12,565 nucleotides of DNA from Microbacteriaceae bacterium. GTDB taxonomy: Bacteria; Actinomycetota; Actinomycetes; Actinomycetales; Microbacteriaceae. Below the pieces are notes generated by a model. The model was not told the origin of the DNA and searched no databases. It was given only the letters and a program-made list of their open reading frames with translations. Positions 1-6,465 of the stretch are shown here, in pieces (the stretch's first letter is position 1; every line of letters begins with the position of its first letter). The position numbers and the translations under genes were made by a program. The stretch lies in the NCBI GenBank assembly GCA_024639925.1, contig JAHEGA010000048.1, positions 1-12,565 on the forward strand, given 5' to 3'.

Positions 1-51
1 TTGATCGAGGTGGCAAACCTTCATTCGGCGCTGGAGCGTGGCGGGGATTAA
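1..51 (+). CDS. C-terminal end of an unidentified protein (partial)
   Basis: Reading frame 1 is open from the window edge to a TAA at 49-51 and gives the tail LIEVANLHSALERGGD. The codons are G/C-rich at third positions like the neighbouring genes, and the residues look like an amphipathic C-terminal helix. It ends about 50 bases before the glycine riboswitch begins, so it would be the gene upstream of the gcvTHP operon on the same strand. Sixteen residues are too few to name a family. It could also be a chance open stretch. Confidence 0.45.
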   Translation: MIEVANLHSALERGGD

Positions 52-67
52 TCGCGCGAGCGCTTGC

Positions 68-73
68 TAGTCT
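68..73 (+). promoter_or_regulatory. candidate -10 element for the gcvTHP leader
   Basis: TAGTCT fits the TANNNT pattern of actinobacterial -10 boxes and lies about 30 bases before the first riboswitch stem at 103. That is a sensible distance for a start site just ahead of the aptamer. No good -35 box is visible 17 bases upstream, and the assignment rests on position and a loose motif only. Confidence 0.3.
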
Positions 74-102
74 TTCCCCACAACTTCACACTGGGCCTTA
101 CG

Positions 103-270
103 CCATGCGGGAGAGACATCACTGATGTCACCGAAGGAGCAAGCATCCCCGCCAATCTCTCAGGTTCCCTGTACCGCATGGAGTGGCCACTCTGAAAAGT
201 GGAAGTACGCTTCCCGCCGACGGTGAAAGCGCGAAACATCGCGTGAAACTCTCAGGCCCATGACAGAGGG
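103..270 (+). ncRNA. tandem glycine riboswitch (two aptamers)
   Basis: This leader RNA senses glycine and controls the gcvTHP operon in cis. Aptamer 1 is closed by a perfect 8-bp stem, CCATGCGG at 103-110 with CCGCATGG at 174-181. Inside it GAGAG (111-115) pairs with CTCTC (157-161). It carries the conserved core ACCGAAGGAGCAAGC (130-144) and AATCTCTCAGG (154-164). Aptamer 2 can be closed by CTCTG (190-194) with CAGAG (264-268). It holds CGCCGACGGTGAAAGC (215-230), a CGCG/CGCG hairpin (230-243), and the typical 3' end CTCTCAGG...GACAGAGGGGGA (249-272). Two aptamers joined by a short linker just before gcvT match the known actinobacterial gcv riboswitch. Outer boundaries are approximate within a few bases. 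Confidence 0.93.
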
Positions 271-312
271 GGAGTCGGACAGGATGTTTTCCTGTGCCAC
301 AGACTCCAGGAG
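271..312 (+). promoter_or_regulatory. riboswitch expression platform hairpin next to the gcvT ribosome binding site
   Basis: Directly after aptamer 2, GGAGTC (271-276) can pair with GACTCC (302-307). Inside it ACAGGA (279-284) pairs with TCCTGT (290-295) around a TGTTT loop. The 3' foot of this two-part hairpin abuts the Shine-Dalgarno AGGAG (308-312), which sits four bases before the GTG start at 317. There is no T-run after the stem, so this does not look like an intrinsic terminator. Control of translation initiation is the more likely mode. Whether glycine turns expression on cannot be read directly; activation is the usual outcome for gcv operons. Confidence 0.55.
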
Positions 313-316
313 AACC

Positions 317-1420
317 GTGAGCAAGCAGACCCCCCTTCATGCCGCACACCAGCGTGCTGGTGCGTCGTTCACGGATTTTGCCGGGTATGACATGCCCGTG
401 CGATACGAATCCGACCTGGTGGAACACCACGCGGTGCGCGAAGCAGCGGGCATGTTCGATCTGTCGCATATGGCCGAAATTTCGGTGGTCGGCGCTGGTG
501 CCGGTGATTTTCTTGATTACGCGCTGAGTAACAAATTGTCGGTTTTGGAGAACCATCAGGCGAAATATTCGCTGCTCTTGAGCCCCGAGGGTGGTGTCGT
601 TGATGACCTGATTGTGTATCGACTGGCGGAGGATCGCTATTTGATTGTGGCCAATGCCGCCAACCGCGATGCCGCGGTCACGGCATTGTCAGAGCGGACC
701 ACAGGTTTTGATGTCACCGTCCGTGATGAGAGTGATGACTGGGCGCTGATCGCGGTGCAAGGGCCCCACTCCCGGCTCATCCTGGAGGCGGCCGGAATTG
801 AGCTTGCCGAGAGTCTGGATGAGCTTCGGTACTACCGGATCACGACCGGAACCTTCAACACCGAACAGGTGCTGATTGCCCGCACCGGGTACACCGGTGA
901 GGATGGCTATGAAGTGTATGTGGCAGACACCCACGCACAGGCCCTGTGGGATGAACTGGAAGCTACGGGGGCTGGCCACGGAATGCGCCTGTGTGGGCTT
1001 GCCTGCAGGGATACTCTCCGCTTGGAGGCGGGTATGCCGCTGTATGGTCACGAACTGAGCCTTGAATGGACACCGCAGCAGGCGGGGCTGGGCAAAGTGG
1101 TGGTGGCTAAAGAATCGTTTGTGGGAATGCCCGCACTGGAGCCATCGGCCACCGATGCCAGAGTGCTGGTGGGCCTGGTGGCCGAGGGTAAACGAGCCGC
1201 GCGCGCCGGGTATGCGGTGCGCTCGCCGGAGGGCGACACCATTGGTGAGGTCACTTCGGGGGCTCTGTCGCCCACCCTCGGGTATCCCATCGCGATGGCC
1301 TATGTCGACCCGCATTATGCCGAGCTCGACACTGACCTGGTGGTCGATGTCCGAGGCTCAGACGTGGGAGTTAGAGTTCAACCACTGCCGTTCTATCAGC
1401 GAAAGAAGGCCGCATCATGA
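317..1420 (+). CDS. gcvT: aminomethyltransferase, T-protein of the glycine cleavage system
   Basis: GcvT moves the methylene group from the aminomethyl-lipoyl arm of H-protein to tetrahydrofolate and releases ammonia, in the cytosol. The 367-residue length is normal for the family. The N-terminal LHAAHQRAGASFTDFAGYDMPVRY and DLSHMAEI blocks, GGVVDDLIVY with the conserved catalytic aspartate region (D96/D97), TGYTGEDGYEVY, and the C-terminal barrel signature TSGALSPTLGYPIAMAYV are all present. I chose the GTG at 317 because it follows AGGAG by four bases and gives the expected N-terminus. The in-frame ATG at 260 lies inside the second riboswitch aptamer and would add 19 non-conserved residues. 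The stop overlaps the gcvH start as ATGA, indicating translational coupling. Confidence 0.97.
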   Translation: MSKQTPLHAAHQRAGASFTDFAGYDMPVRYESDLVEHHAVREAAGMFDLSHMAEISVVGAGAGDFLDYALSNKLSVLENHQAKYSLLLSPEGGVVDDLIVYRLAEDRYLIVANAANRDAAVTALSERTTGFDVTVRDESDDWALIAVQGPHSRLILEAAGIELAESLDELRYYRITTGTFNTEQVLIARTGYTGEDGYEVYVADTHAQALWDELEATGAGHGMRLCGLACRDTLRLEAGMPLYGHELSLEWTPQQAGLGKVVVAKESFVGMPALEPSATDARVLVGLVAEGKRAARAGYAVRSPEGDTIGEVTSGALSPTLGYPIAMAYVDPHYAELDTDLVVDVRGSDVGVRVQPLPFYQRKKAAS

Positions 1421-1791
1421 GCGCCGTTCCCGACAACCTGCTCTACACGAAAGACCACGAGTGGATTGCCATTGAGGGCGATATCGCCACTGTGGGCATC
1501 ACACAGCACGCGGCCGAAGCGCTGGGTGACGTCGTGTTTGTTGCCCTGCCCAACGTGGGCGATTCGATTAGTCACGGAGCCATCGTGGGAGAAGTGGAGT
1601 CCACCAAGTCCGTGGGAGAAATCTTTGCCCCCGTGGCCGGTGAAGTGGTGGAAGCCAACGACGCTGTGGTGTCTGCTCCCGACACCGTCAATGCTGATCC
1701 CTATGGAGCGGGATGGCTGATCAAAGTTCGATTTAGTGACCAACCAGATGCCCTCGATGCTGCCGCCTACAAGGCGTTGATTGGAGAGTAA
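1417..1791 (+). CDS. gcvH: glycine cleavage system H protein (lipoyl carrier)
   Basis: GcvH carries the lipoyl arm that shuttles the aminomethyl group from P-protein to T-protein and is then re-oxidised by lipoamide dehydrogenase (L-protein, not encoded here). The 124-residue protein has the family start YTKDHEWI (10-17), the ITQHAAEALGDVVFVALPNVG block, and the lipoylation motif VESTKS with acceptor Lys64. It ends in the usual NADPYGAGWLIKV region. Its ATG overlaps the gcvT stop by four bases, and gcvP starts four bases after its TAA, so the three genes form one transcription unit under the glycine riboswitch. Lipoylation itself depends on enzymes encoded elsewhere. Confidence 0.97.
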   Translation: MSAVPDNLLYTKDHEWIAIEGDIATVGITQHAAEALGDVVFVALPNVGDSISHGAIVGEVESTKSVGEIFAPVAGEVVEANDAVVSAPDTVNADPYGAGWLIKVRFSDQPDALDAAAYKALIGE

Positions 1792-1795
1792 GAAC

Positions 1796-4726
1796 ATGAC
1801 TGGCTTCGCTCGCAGGCACATCGGTACGGATGACTCAGCCCAGGCGTTGATGCTCAACGCCCTGGGTTTTGACTCGATGGCGGCTTTCATGGCAGCCGCT
1901 GTGCCCGGTCACCTCCGGATGAAAGACATCGCCCGTTCGGCTATTCCCGCCGCTGCTAGCGAAGCGGAGACCCTTGCTGAACTGCGCGCCCTCGCTGATG
2001 CGAACACGGTGCGACGCTCGCTCATCGGGCAGGGGTATTACGGCACCCACACGCCTTCCGTCATCAAACGCAATGTGTTGGAAAACCCGAGTTGGTACAC
2101 GGCATACACGCCCTACCAACCCGAAATTTCCCAGGGGCGCCTTGAAGCGCTGTTGAACTTCCAAACCATGGTCGCTGATCTGACCGGGATGGGTACCGCG
2201 AACGCGTCCATGCTCGATGAGGCCACGGCTGTCGCCGAAGCCATGCTGGTCGCCAAGCGCGCCACCTCAACCGCCAGCAACGTCTTCCTGCTGGATGCGG
2301 ACACACTCGAGCAGACCAAAGCCATTGTGCGCGGACGCGCCGAACCCCTCGGTATCGACATTGTGGAAACAGACTTCTCCGGTGAGATTCCCGAATGCTT
2401 CGGTGGTTTTATTCAGTACCCCGGAGCGTCAGGTCGCATCCGCAGCCCTCGTTCCGCCATTGAGGCTCTTCACGGCCACCAGGCGCTGGCGATTGTGGCT
2501 GCCGATTTGTTGGCTATGACGCTTCTCGTGCCACCGGGAGAAATGGGGGCTGATATCGCTGTGGGCACCACGCAGCGTTTTGGGATTCCTCTGGGCTTTG
2601 GTGGACCCCACGCGGGCTACCTCGCTGTGCGCAGCGGCCTCGAGCGCCAAATGCCCGGTCGTCTGATCGGTGTCTCCAAAGACGCCGATGGTAACCCCGC
2701 CTACCGCCTCACACTCCAGACCCGGGAACAGCACATCCGCCGCGACAAAGCCACCAGCAACATCTGTACCGCGCAGGTGTTGCTGGCCGTCATGGCGGGG
2801 ATGTTTGCGGTCTACCACGGCCCTGAGGGGCTTCGCGAAATCGCGCGTGGGGTTGCGGCAAAGACCGCGGGTCTTGCTGCTGCACTGCGGGCAGCAGGTC
2901 ACGATGTCGTTCACGAGCACCTGTTTGACACGATCTTGGTCAAGGCGCCAGGCCAAGCACAGGCCATTGTGGCTGCCGCAGCAGCACACGATGTTCTGCT
3001 GCACCTGGTGGACCAGGACCACCTCAGCATTTCCCTGGACGAGACCACTGCGGGGGAACACACGGGTGTGCTTGCCGGTGATCTCGAACAAAAACTGGCA
3101 CAGATTTTTGAGCTACCGAATTACCGCGGCGAAGACGGGGAGATCAACCTCGGTTCGGATGTCGCTCGCAAGAGCGGTTTCCTAGAGCACCCGGTCTTCC
3201 ACTCGCACCATTCGGAAACCGCGATGATGCGCTACCTCAAGTCACTCGCGGACAAGGATTATGCGCTTGATCGCGGCATGATTCCTCTCGGTAGTTGCAC
3301 CATGAAGCTGAATGCCGCCACCGAGATGGAGGCCGTCAGTTGGCCTGAATTCTCCGGATTGCATCCGTTTGCCCCCCTTGATGACACCGAGGGCTATCTG
3401 GTGATGATGTCCCACCTTGAAGAGTGGTTGTCGGAGCTCACCGGGTATGACTCGGTGTCTCTTCAGCCGAACGCCGGAAGCCAGGGTGAGTACGCCGGGT
3501 TGTTGGCCATTCGCGGCTATCACCGCTCGCGCGGTGATGATCACCGCGATGTTTGTTTGATTCCCTCCAGCGCTCACGGCACCAACGCGGCCAGTGCTGT
3601 TTTGGCCGGTATGAAGGTCGTCGTTTTGGCGTGTAACGACCGAGGCGACGTGGACATCGATGATGTGCACCAGAAGATCGCCGAACACGGCGACTCACTG
3701 GCCGCCTTGATGGTGACCTACCCCTCCACGCACGGTGTGTATGAAGCGGGCATTACCGACATCACGGCGGCCGTGCACGCTGCCGGCGGTCAGGTGTACA
3801 TCGATGGCGCGAACCTCAACGCCCTGGTGGGTTTCTCCCGCTACGGCGACATCGGCGGCGATGTGTCCCACCTGAACCTGCACAAGACTTTCTGTATCCC
3901 ACACGGCGGTGGCGGACCCGGTGTTGGTCCGGTCGGCGCAAAAGCACACCTTGCTCCCTTCCTGCCCGGCCACCCTCTCGCTCAGATGGATAACCACCCG
4001 CCGTTTGATAGCGCAACCGGTAAGCCTGGTGCCATGACCCACGGCGGTGTCCCGGTGTCCGCTGCGCCCTATGGCAGCGCCAGCATCTTGCCGATCCCCT
4101 GGGCGTATGTGCGGATGATGGGCCCGGACGGCCTCGCCGATGCCACGGCTGCAGCTGTGTTGGCTGCCAACTATGTGGCGTTGCGTCTGCGCGATCACTA
4201 TGACGTCCTCTACACCGGCGATAGCGGTCTGGTCGCTCACGAGGCGGTCATTGATATTCGCCCGCTGACCCAAAGCACCGGGGTAACGGTCGACGATGTG
4301 GCTAAGCGACTCGTGGACTACGGTTTCCACGCTCCCACCATGTCGTTCCCCGTGGCCGGCACCTTGATGATCGAGCCCACCGAATCCGAGGACCTCGGCG
4401 AGCTCGAGCGCTTCATTGCCGCGATGATTGCTATCCGGGAAGAAGCCAGCCAGGTTGCTGCCGGGCTCTGGCCCGCAGAGGACAACCCGTTGGTCAACGC
4501 CCCCCACACCGCAGCTGCCGTTACCGCGACACAGTGGGATCACCCGTACTCCCGCGAGCTTGCCTGCTACCCCGCGGATCAGTTGACCCGCGGCGATGCC
4601 GAGGGCTCGCGGGGTGGAGCACCGGCTGTGGTTGGAAAGTATTGGCCACCGGTTCGCCGAGTGGATCAAGCTTTTGGGGATCGCAACCTAGTGTGCGCGT
4701 GCCCGCCGATTGAAGCTTTCGCCTAA
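1796..4726 (+). CDS. gcvP: glycine dehydrogenase (decarboxylating), P-protein, single-chain form
   Basis: GcvP is the PLP enzyme that decarboxylates glycine and loads the aminomethyl group onto lipoyl-GcvH. At 976 residues it is the fused single-chain form rather than the split GcvPA/GcvPB. The N-terminal half has RHIGTDDSAQ, YYGTHTPSVIKRNVLENPSWYTAYTPYQPEISQGR and REQHIRRDKATSNICTAQ. The catalytic half has GMIPLGSCTMKLNA, PSSAHGTNAASA and HKTFCIPHGGGGPGVGP, whose Lys697 is the expected PLP Schiff-base lysine. The ATG at 1796 is preferred over a TTG at 1781 because GGAG at 1783-1786 precedes it and the protein then starts MTGFARRHIG. Residues about 933-947, before KYWPPV, form a Gly/Ala-rich stretch longer than in the relatives I know. 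The stop overlaps the convergent peroxiredoxin gene. Confidence 0.97.
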   Translation: MTGFARRHIGTDDSAQALMLNALGFDSMAAFMAAAVPGHLRMKDIARSAIPAAASEAETLAELRALADANTVRRSLIGQGYYGTHTPSVIKRNVLENPSWYTAYTPYQPEISQGRLEALLNFQTMVADLTGMGTANASMLDEATAVAEAMLVAKRATSTASNVFLLDADTLEQTKAIVRGRAEPLGIDIVETDFSGEIPECFGGFIQYPGASGRIRSPRSAIEALHGHQALAIVAADLLAMTLLVPPGEMGADIAVGTTQRFGIPLGFGGPHAGYLAVRSGLERQMPGRLIGVSKDADGNPAYRLTLQTREQHIRRDKATSNICTAQVLLAVMAGMFAVYHGPEGLREIARGVAAKTAGLAAALRAAGHDVVHEHLFDTILVKAPGQAQAIVAAAAAHDVLLHLVDQDHLSISLDETTAGEHTGVLAGDLEQKLAQIFELPNYRGEDGEINLGSDVARKSGFLEHPVFHSHHSETAMMRYLKSLADKDYALDRGMIPLGSCTMKLNAATEMEAVSWPEFSGLHPFAPLDDTEGYLVMMSHLEEWLSELTGYDSVSLQPNAGSQGEYAGLLAIRGYHRSRGDDHRDVCLIPSSAHGTNAASAVLAGMKVVVLACNDRGDVDIDDVHQKIAEHGDSLAALMVTYPSTHGVYEAGITDITAAVHAAGGQVYIDGANLNALVGFSRYGDIGGDVSHLNLHKTFCIPHGGGGPGVGPVGAKAHLAPFLPGHPLAQMDNHPPFDSATGKPGAMTHGGVPVSAAPYGSASILPIPWAYVRMMGPDGLADATAAAVLAANYVALRLRDHYDVLYTGDSGLVAHEAVIDIRPLTQSTGVTVDDVAKRLVDYGFHAPTMSFPVAGTLMIEPTESEDLGELERFIAAMIAIREEASQVAAGLWPAEDNPLVNAPHTAAAVTATQWDHPYSRELACYPADQLTRGDAEGSRGGAPAVVGKYWPPVRRVDQAFGDRNLVCACPPIEAFA

Positions 4727-5196
4727 ACCTTCGCTAGTTCGCGTTTGAGCGTCTCAGCGCTCTGGAAGGTGACGCCGACCAGGGCGACGTGCTTCCAGGC
4801 AATTTTGCCCTCTTCGTCGATGATGAAAATGCTGCGGCGGATTCCAATGCCCATCAAGCCGACACCATAAGCGGCGACCACGTCACCCTTTTCGTCGGAG
4901 AGCAGCGGGAATCCCAATCGCTTGGAGCGGGCAAACTTTTCGTGGCTACCGGATGCCTGACGCGAGATACCCCAGACTTCTGCGCCGAGTTCCCGAAATG
5001 AATCCAGTTCGTCCTGGTAGCTACACAACTGGGCGGTGCAGCCGGGGGAGTTGTCCGCGGGGTAAAAAGCGAGGACAACTTTGTGTCCACGACGCTCGGA
5101 AAGGGTGAAGTGGGACTTCTGGGGTTCCCCGTCGACCATCGTGATGCCCGAGAGAGTGAAGTCTGGGGCGAGGTCGCCGACATCGAGTGTGGTCAC
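4723..5196 (-). CDS. bcp: peroxiredoxin of the Bcp/thiol-specific antioxidant type
   Basis: This cytosolic thiol peroxidase would reduce hydrogen peroxide and organic or lipid hydroperoxides, with electrons from a thioredoxin-like donor. The 157-residue length fits Bcp (PrxQ). The active site reads FYPADNSPGCTAQLCSYQDEL: Cys53 is the peroxidatic cysteine and Cys58, five residues on, is the likely resolving cysteine as in E. coli Bcp. The common PxxxTxxC motif has Ser50 in the Thr position. The conserved arginine region is GIRRSIFIID (R120/R121). Other family features are GDLAPDFTL near the start and GFPLLSDEKGDV. The start is GTG with no clear Shine-Dalgarno. The gene follows the CPBP gene by 20 bases, and its TAG shares bases with the gcvP TAA on the other strand. 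Confidence 0.93.
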   Translation of the reverse strand: MTTLDVGDLAPDFTLSGITMVDGEPQKSHFTLSERRGHKVVLAFYPADNSPGCTAQLCSYQDELDSFRELGAEVWGISRQASGSHEKFARSKRLGFPLLSDEKGDVVAAYGVGLMGIGIRRSIFIIDEEGKIAWKHVALVGVTFQSAETLKRELAKV

Positions 5197-5204
5197 GAGG
5201 GAAA

Positions 5205-5215
5205 AACCTAACCTA
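5205..5215 (-). promoter_or_regulatory. candidate -10 motif (tandem TAGGTT) before the peroxiredoxin gene
   Basis: Read on the minus strand, the 20-base gap before the GTG start holds TAGGTTAGGTT, two overlapping TANNNT boxes. The nearer one ends eight bases before the start codon, which would place transcription initiation one or two bases from GTG. The absence of a ribosome binding site fits a near-leaderless internal promoter. No convincing -35 box is visible, and the bases could be chance. Confidence 0.28.
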
Positions 5216-5216
5216 G

Positions 5217-5966
5217 CTACCCGAGAATTTCCGGATAGAGCTCCACGGCCACCGGGTACCCGACAAAGGCGACCGCATCAATGAGGGTGTGGCCGACAAT
5301 CAGAGGGGCTAACCGTCCCGTTCGGGCATAGATGGCACCAAAAATCAGGCCCATCGCGATGTTGCCGATGAACGCACCAAAGCCCTGGTACAGGTGGTAG
5401 GTACCGCGCAGCAGAGCTTGCGCGACGATGATCGCCCAGAGTGGCACGGCAAGCTCTCGCAATCGGGCAAACAGGTAACCCACCGCAATGACCTCCTCGA
5501 CCAGGCCAGCGCGCAGGGCGAGCAATAACAACATCGGAACGGTCCACCAGTAGGTGCCAAGCGCTGTGGGAACCACGCTGACGGTCAGGTCCAGCTCGCG
5601 CCCCACGAAATACACACCCAGGCCGGGGATCCCGATGAGCGCTGCGAGACCAAAACCCTGCACCCCATCTCGAACCGGTCGGGTGGCATCCAGACCTAGT
5701 GCGCCAAAGCGAGGTTTCGTGGCGCGATAGAGCAGGAAAAGAACCAGAGCAACCGGCACCAAGCTCTGGACAATGCCGAGGATTTGGTAAGCAAAATCCG
5801 CCCACTCCACCGAGCTTGCGGCGCGGTTCAGGGTGGCGGTCTGCTCAGACAGGGGTTCATCGCGGCCCACCCGGACGGCAATGCCAATAATCGAATAGAG
5901 GGCGCTGGTCCCCAGGCTCAGCCCCAACACCAGGGCAATTTCGATCCAGAGGCACCGTCTGCTCAC
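5217..5966 (-). CDS. CPBP-family (CAAX protease/Abi-like) integral membrane protein
   Basis: The 249-residue protein is strongly hydrophobic, with about six to eight membrane segments: one near residues 8-30, one near 60-80, and a cluster from 103 to 240. The C-terminal half has the CPBP layout: Glu157-Glu158 in GLVEEVIAVGYLFARL, His191 in RGTYHLYQG, and His226 with Asp230 in IVGHTLIDAV. These are the proposed metal-site residues of this glutamic-type membrane protease family. In the classical EExxxR motif the arginine position is Val162, a variant I recall from actinobacterial members. Substrates are unknown; relatives process prenylated proteins or bacteriocins, or act in stress responses. 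The GTG start lies three bases after the stop of the DCC gene, so translation is probably coupled, and the peroxiredoxin gene follows. Confidence 0.85.
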   Translation of the reverse strand: MSRRCLWIEIALVLGLSLGTSALYSIIGIAVRVGRDEPLSEQTATLNRAASSVEWADFAYQILGIVQSLVPVALVLFLLYRATKPRFGALGLDATRPVRDGVQGFGLAALIGIPGLGVYFVGRELDLTVSVVPTALGTYWWTVPMLLLLALRAGLVEEVIAVGYLFARLRELAVPLWAIIVAQALLRGTYHLYQGFGAFIGNIAMGLIFGAIYARTGRLAPLIVGHTLIDAVAFVGYPVAVELYPEILG

Positions 5967-5969
5967 GAT

Positions 5970-6365
5970 TTAGCGGCTGGGCTTGGCGGGGTCGCAGGTG
6001 GGGGTGCCGCCGGGAAGCTTGCCGCGAAACCTCGCCACAAACGCGTATCCCGCGGCGGCAAGCCACGAGATGGGTGGGGTGGCCATCAGCCCGCCGAGGA
6101 GACGGAGGCCAAACCTGGGTTGAATGCGGAACAGAGCGCTTGCCGCCAGGTGGCCTGCGTATTGGTGGGAAGGTGTGAGGTACCAGGCGTAGCGCTCCAC
6201 ATCCTCCGAGGTCAGCGCGTAATCTTCGAGCGTGAGCGACTGTGAGGTGCGAATTGGGGGAAACACCGGTAACCATCCTTGGAGGCGATTGACCCAGGTG
6301 GTGCAGAACGCGCAATCGCCGTCATAGACCAGCATGTGCTGGTCGAGAGTGGCTGTGTGGGTCAT
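5970..6365 (-). CDS. DCC-family thiol-disulfide oxidoreductase-like protein (DUF393)
   Basis: The 131-residue protein carries the family signature YDGDCAFC at residues 14-21, giving a CxxC pair at Cys18 and Cys21 after a conserved Asp-Gly-Asp. The rest has the usual HQYAGHLAASALFRI and LLGGLMATPPISWLAAAGYAFVARFR helices found at the end of DCC proteins. The fold is predicted to be thioredoxin-like, but no physiological substrate is established for the family, so disulfide exchange is inference. The ATG at 6365 heads a minus-strand cluster with the CPBP and peroxiredoxin genes. A GGAG lies only two bases before the ATG, which is too close for an ideal Shine-Dalgarno. The gene is divergent from typA. 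Confidence 0.88.
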   Translation of the reverse strand: MTHTATLDQHMLVYDGDCAFCTTWVNRLQGWLPVFPPIRTSQSLTLEDYALTSEDVERYAWYLTPSHQYAGHLAASALFRIQPRFGLRLLGGLMATPPISWLAAAGYAFVARFRGKLPGGTPTCDPAKPSR

Positions 6366-6371
6366 AGCTCC

Positions 6372-6377
6372 ATGCTA
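6372..6377 (-). promoter_or_regulatory. candidate -10 box for a leaderless DCC transcript
   Basis: On the minus strand TAGCAT is followed by exactly six bases and then the ATG of the DCC gene. A -10 box in that place would start transcription at or next to the A of ATG. The poorly spaced GGAG between them fits this. A -35 element is not obvious. Confidence 0.4.
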
Positions 6378-6399
6378 GGACGCCTGACTGGATGACCGG

Positions 6400-6405
6400 T
6401 AAGAT
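6400..6405 (+). promoter_or_regulatory. candidate -10 box for typA
   Basis: TAAGAT matches the TANNNT pattern and lies about 60 bases before the typA ATG. It would give a leader of roughly 50 bases that ends in a proper Shine-Dalgarno, AAGGA at 6455-6459. The intergenic region 6366-6465 is the only place for divergent promoters of typA and the DCC cluster. The only -35 candidate is TAGGAC at 6376-6381, a poor match. Confidence 0.35.
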
Positions 6406-6465
6406 AAGGGAGCAGGGCTTCGGTGAAGACGTTTCTGCACTTCCCGCCCCAAAAAAGGACATCTC

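Noticed and set aside
260..316. ATG at 260 as the gcvT start
   Set aside because: It lies within the conserved 3' part of the second glycine aptamer and adds 19 non-homologous residues. GTG 317 has AGGAG four bases upstream.
3695..4669. Long open frame (324 codons) on the minus strand inside gcvP
   Set aside because: The plus-strand frame is unmistakable gcvP. The antisense frame has no recognisable motif and arises from the strong third-position G/C bias.
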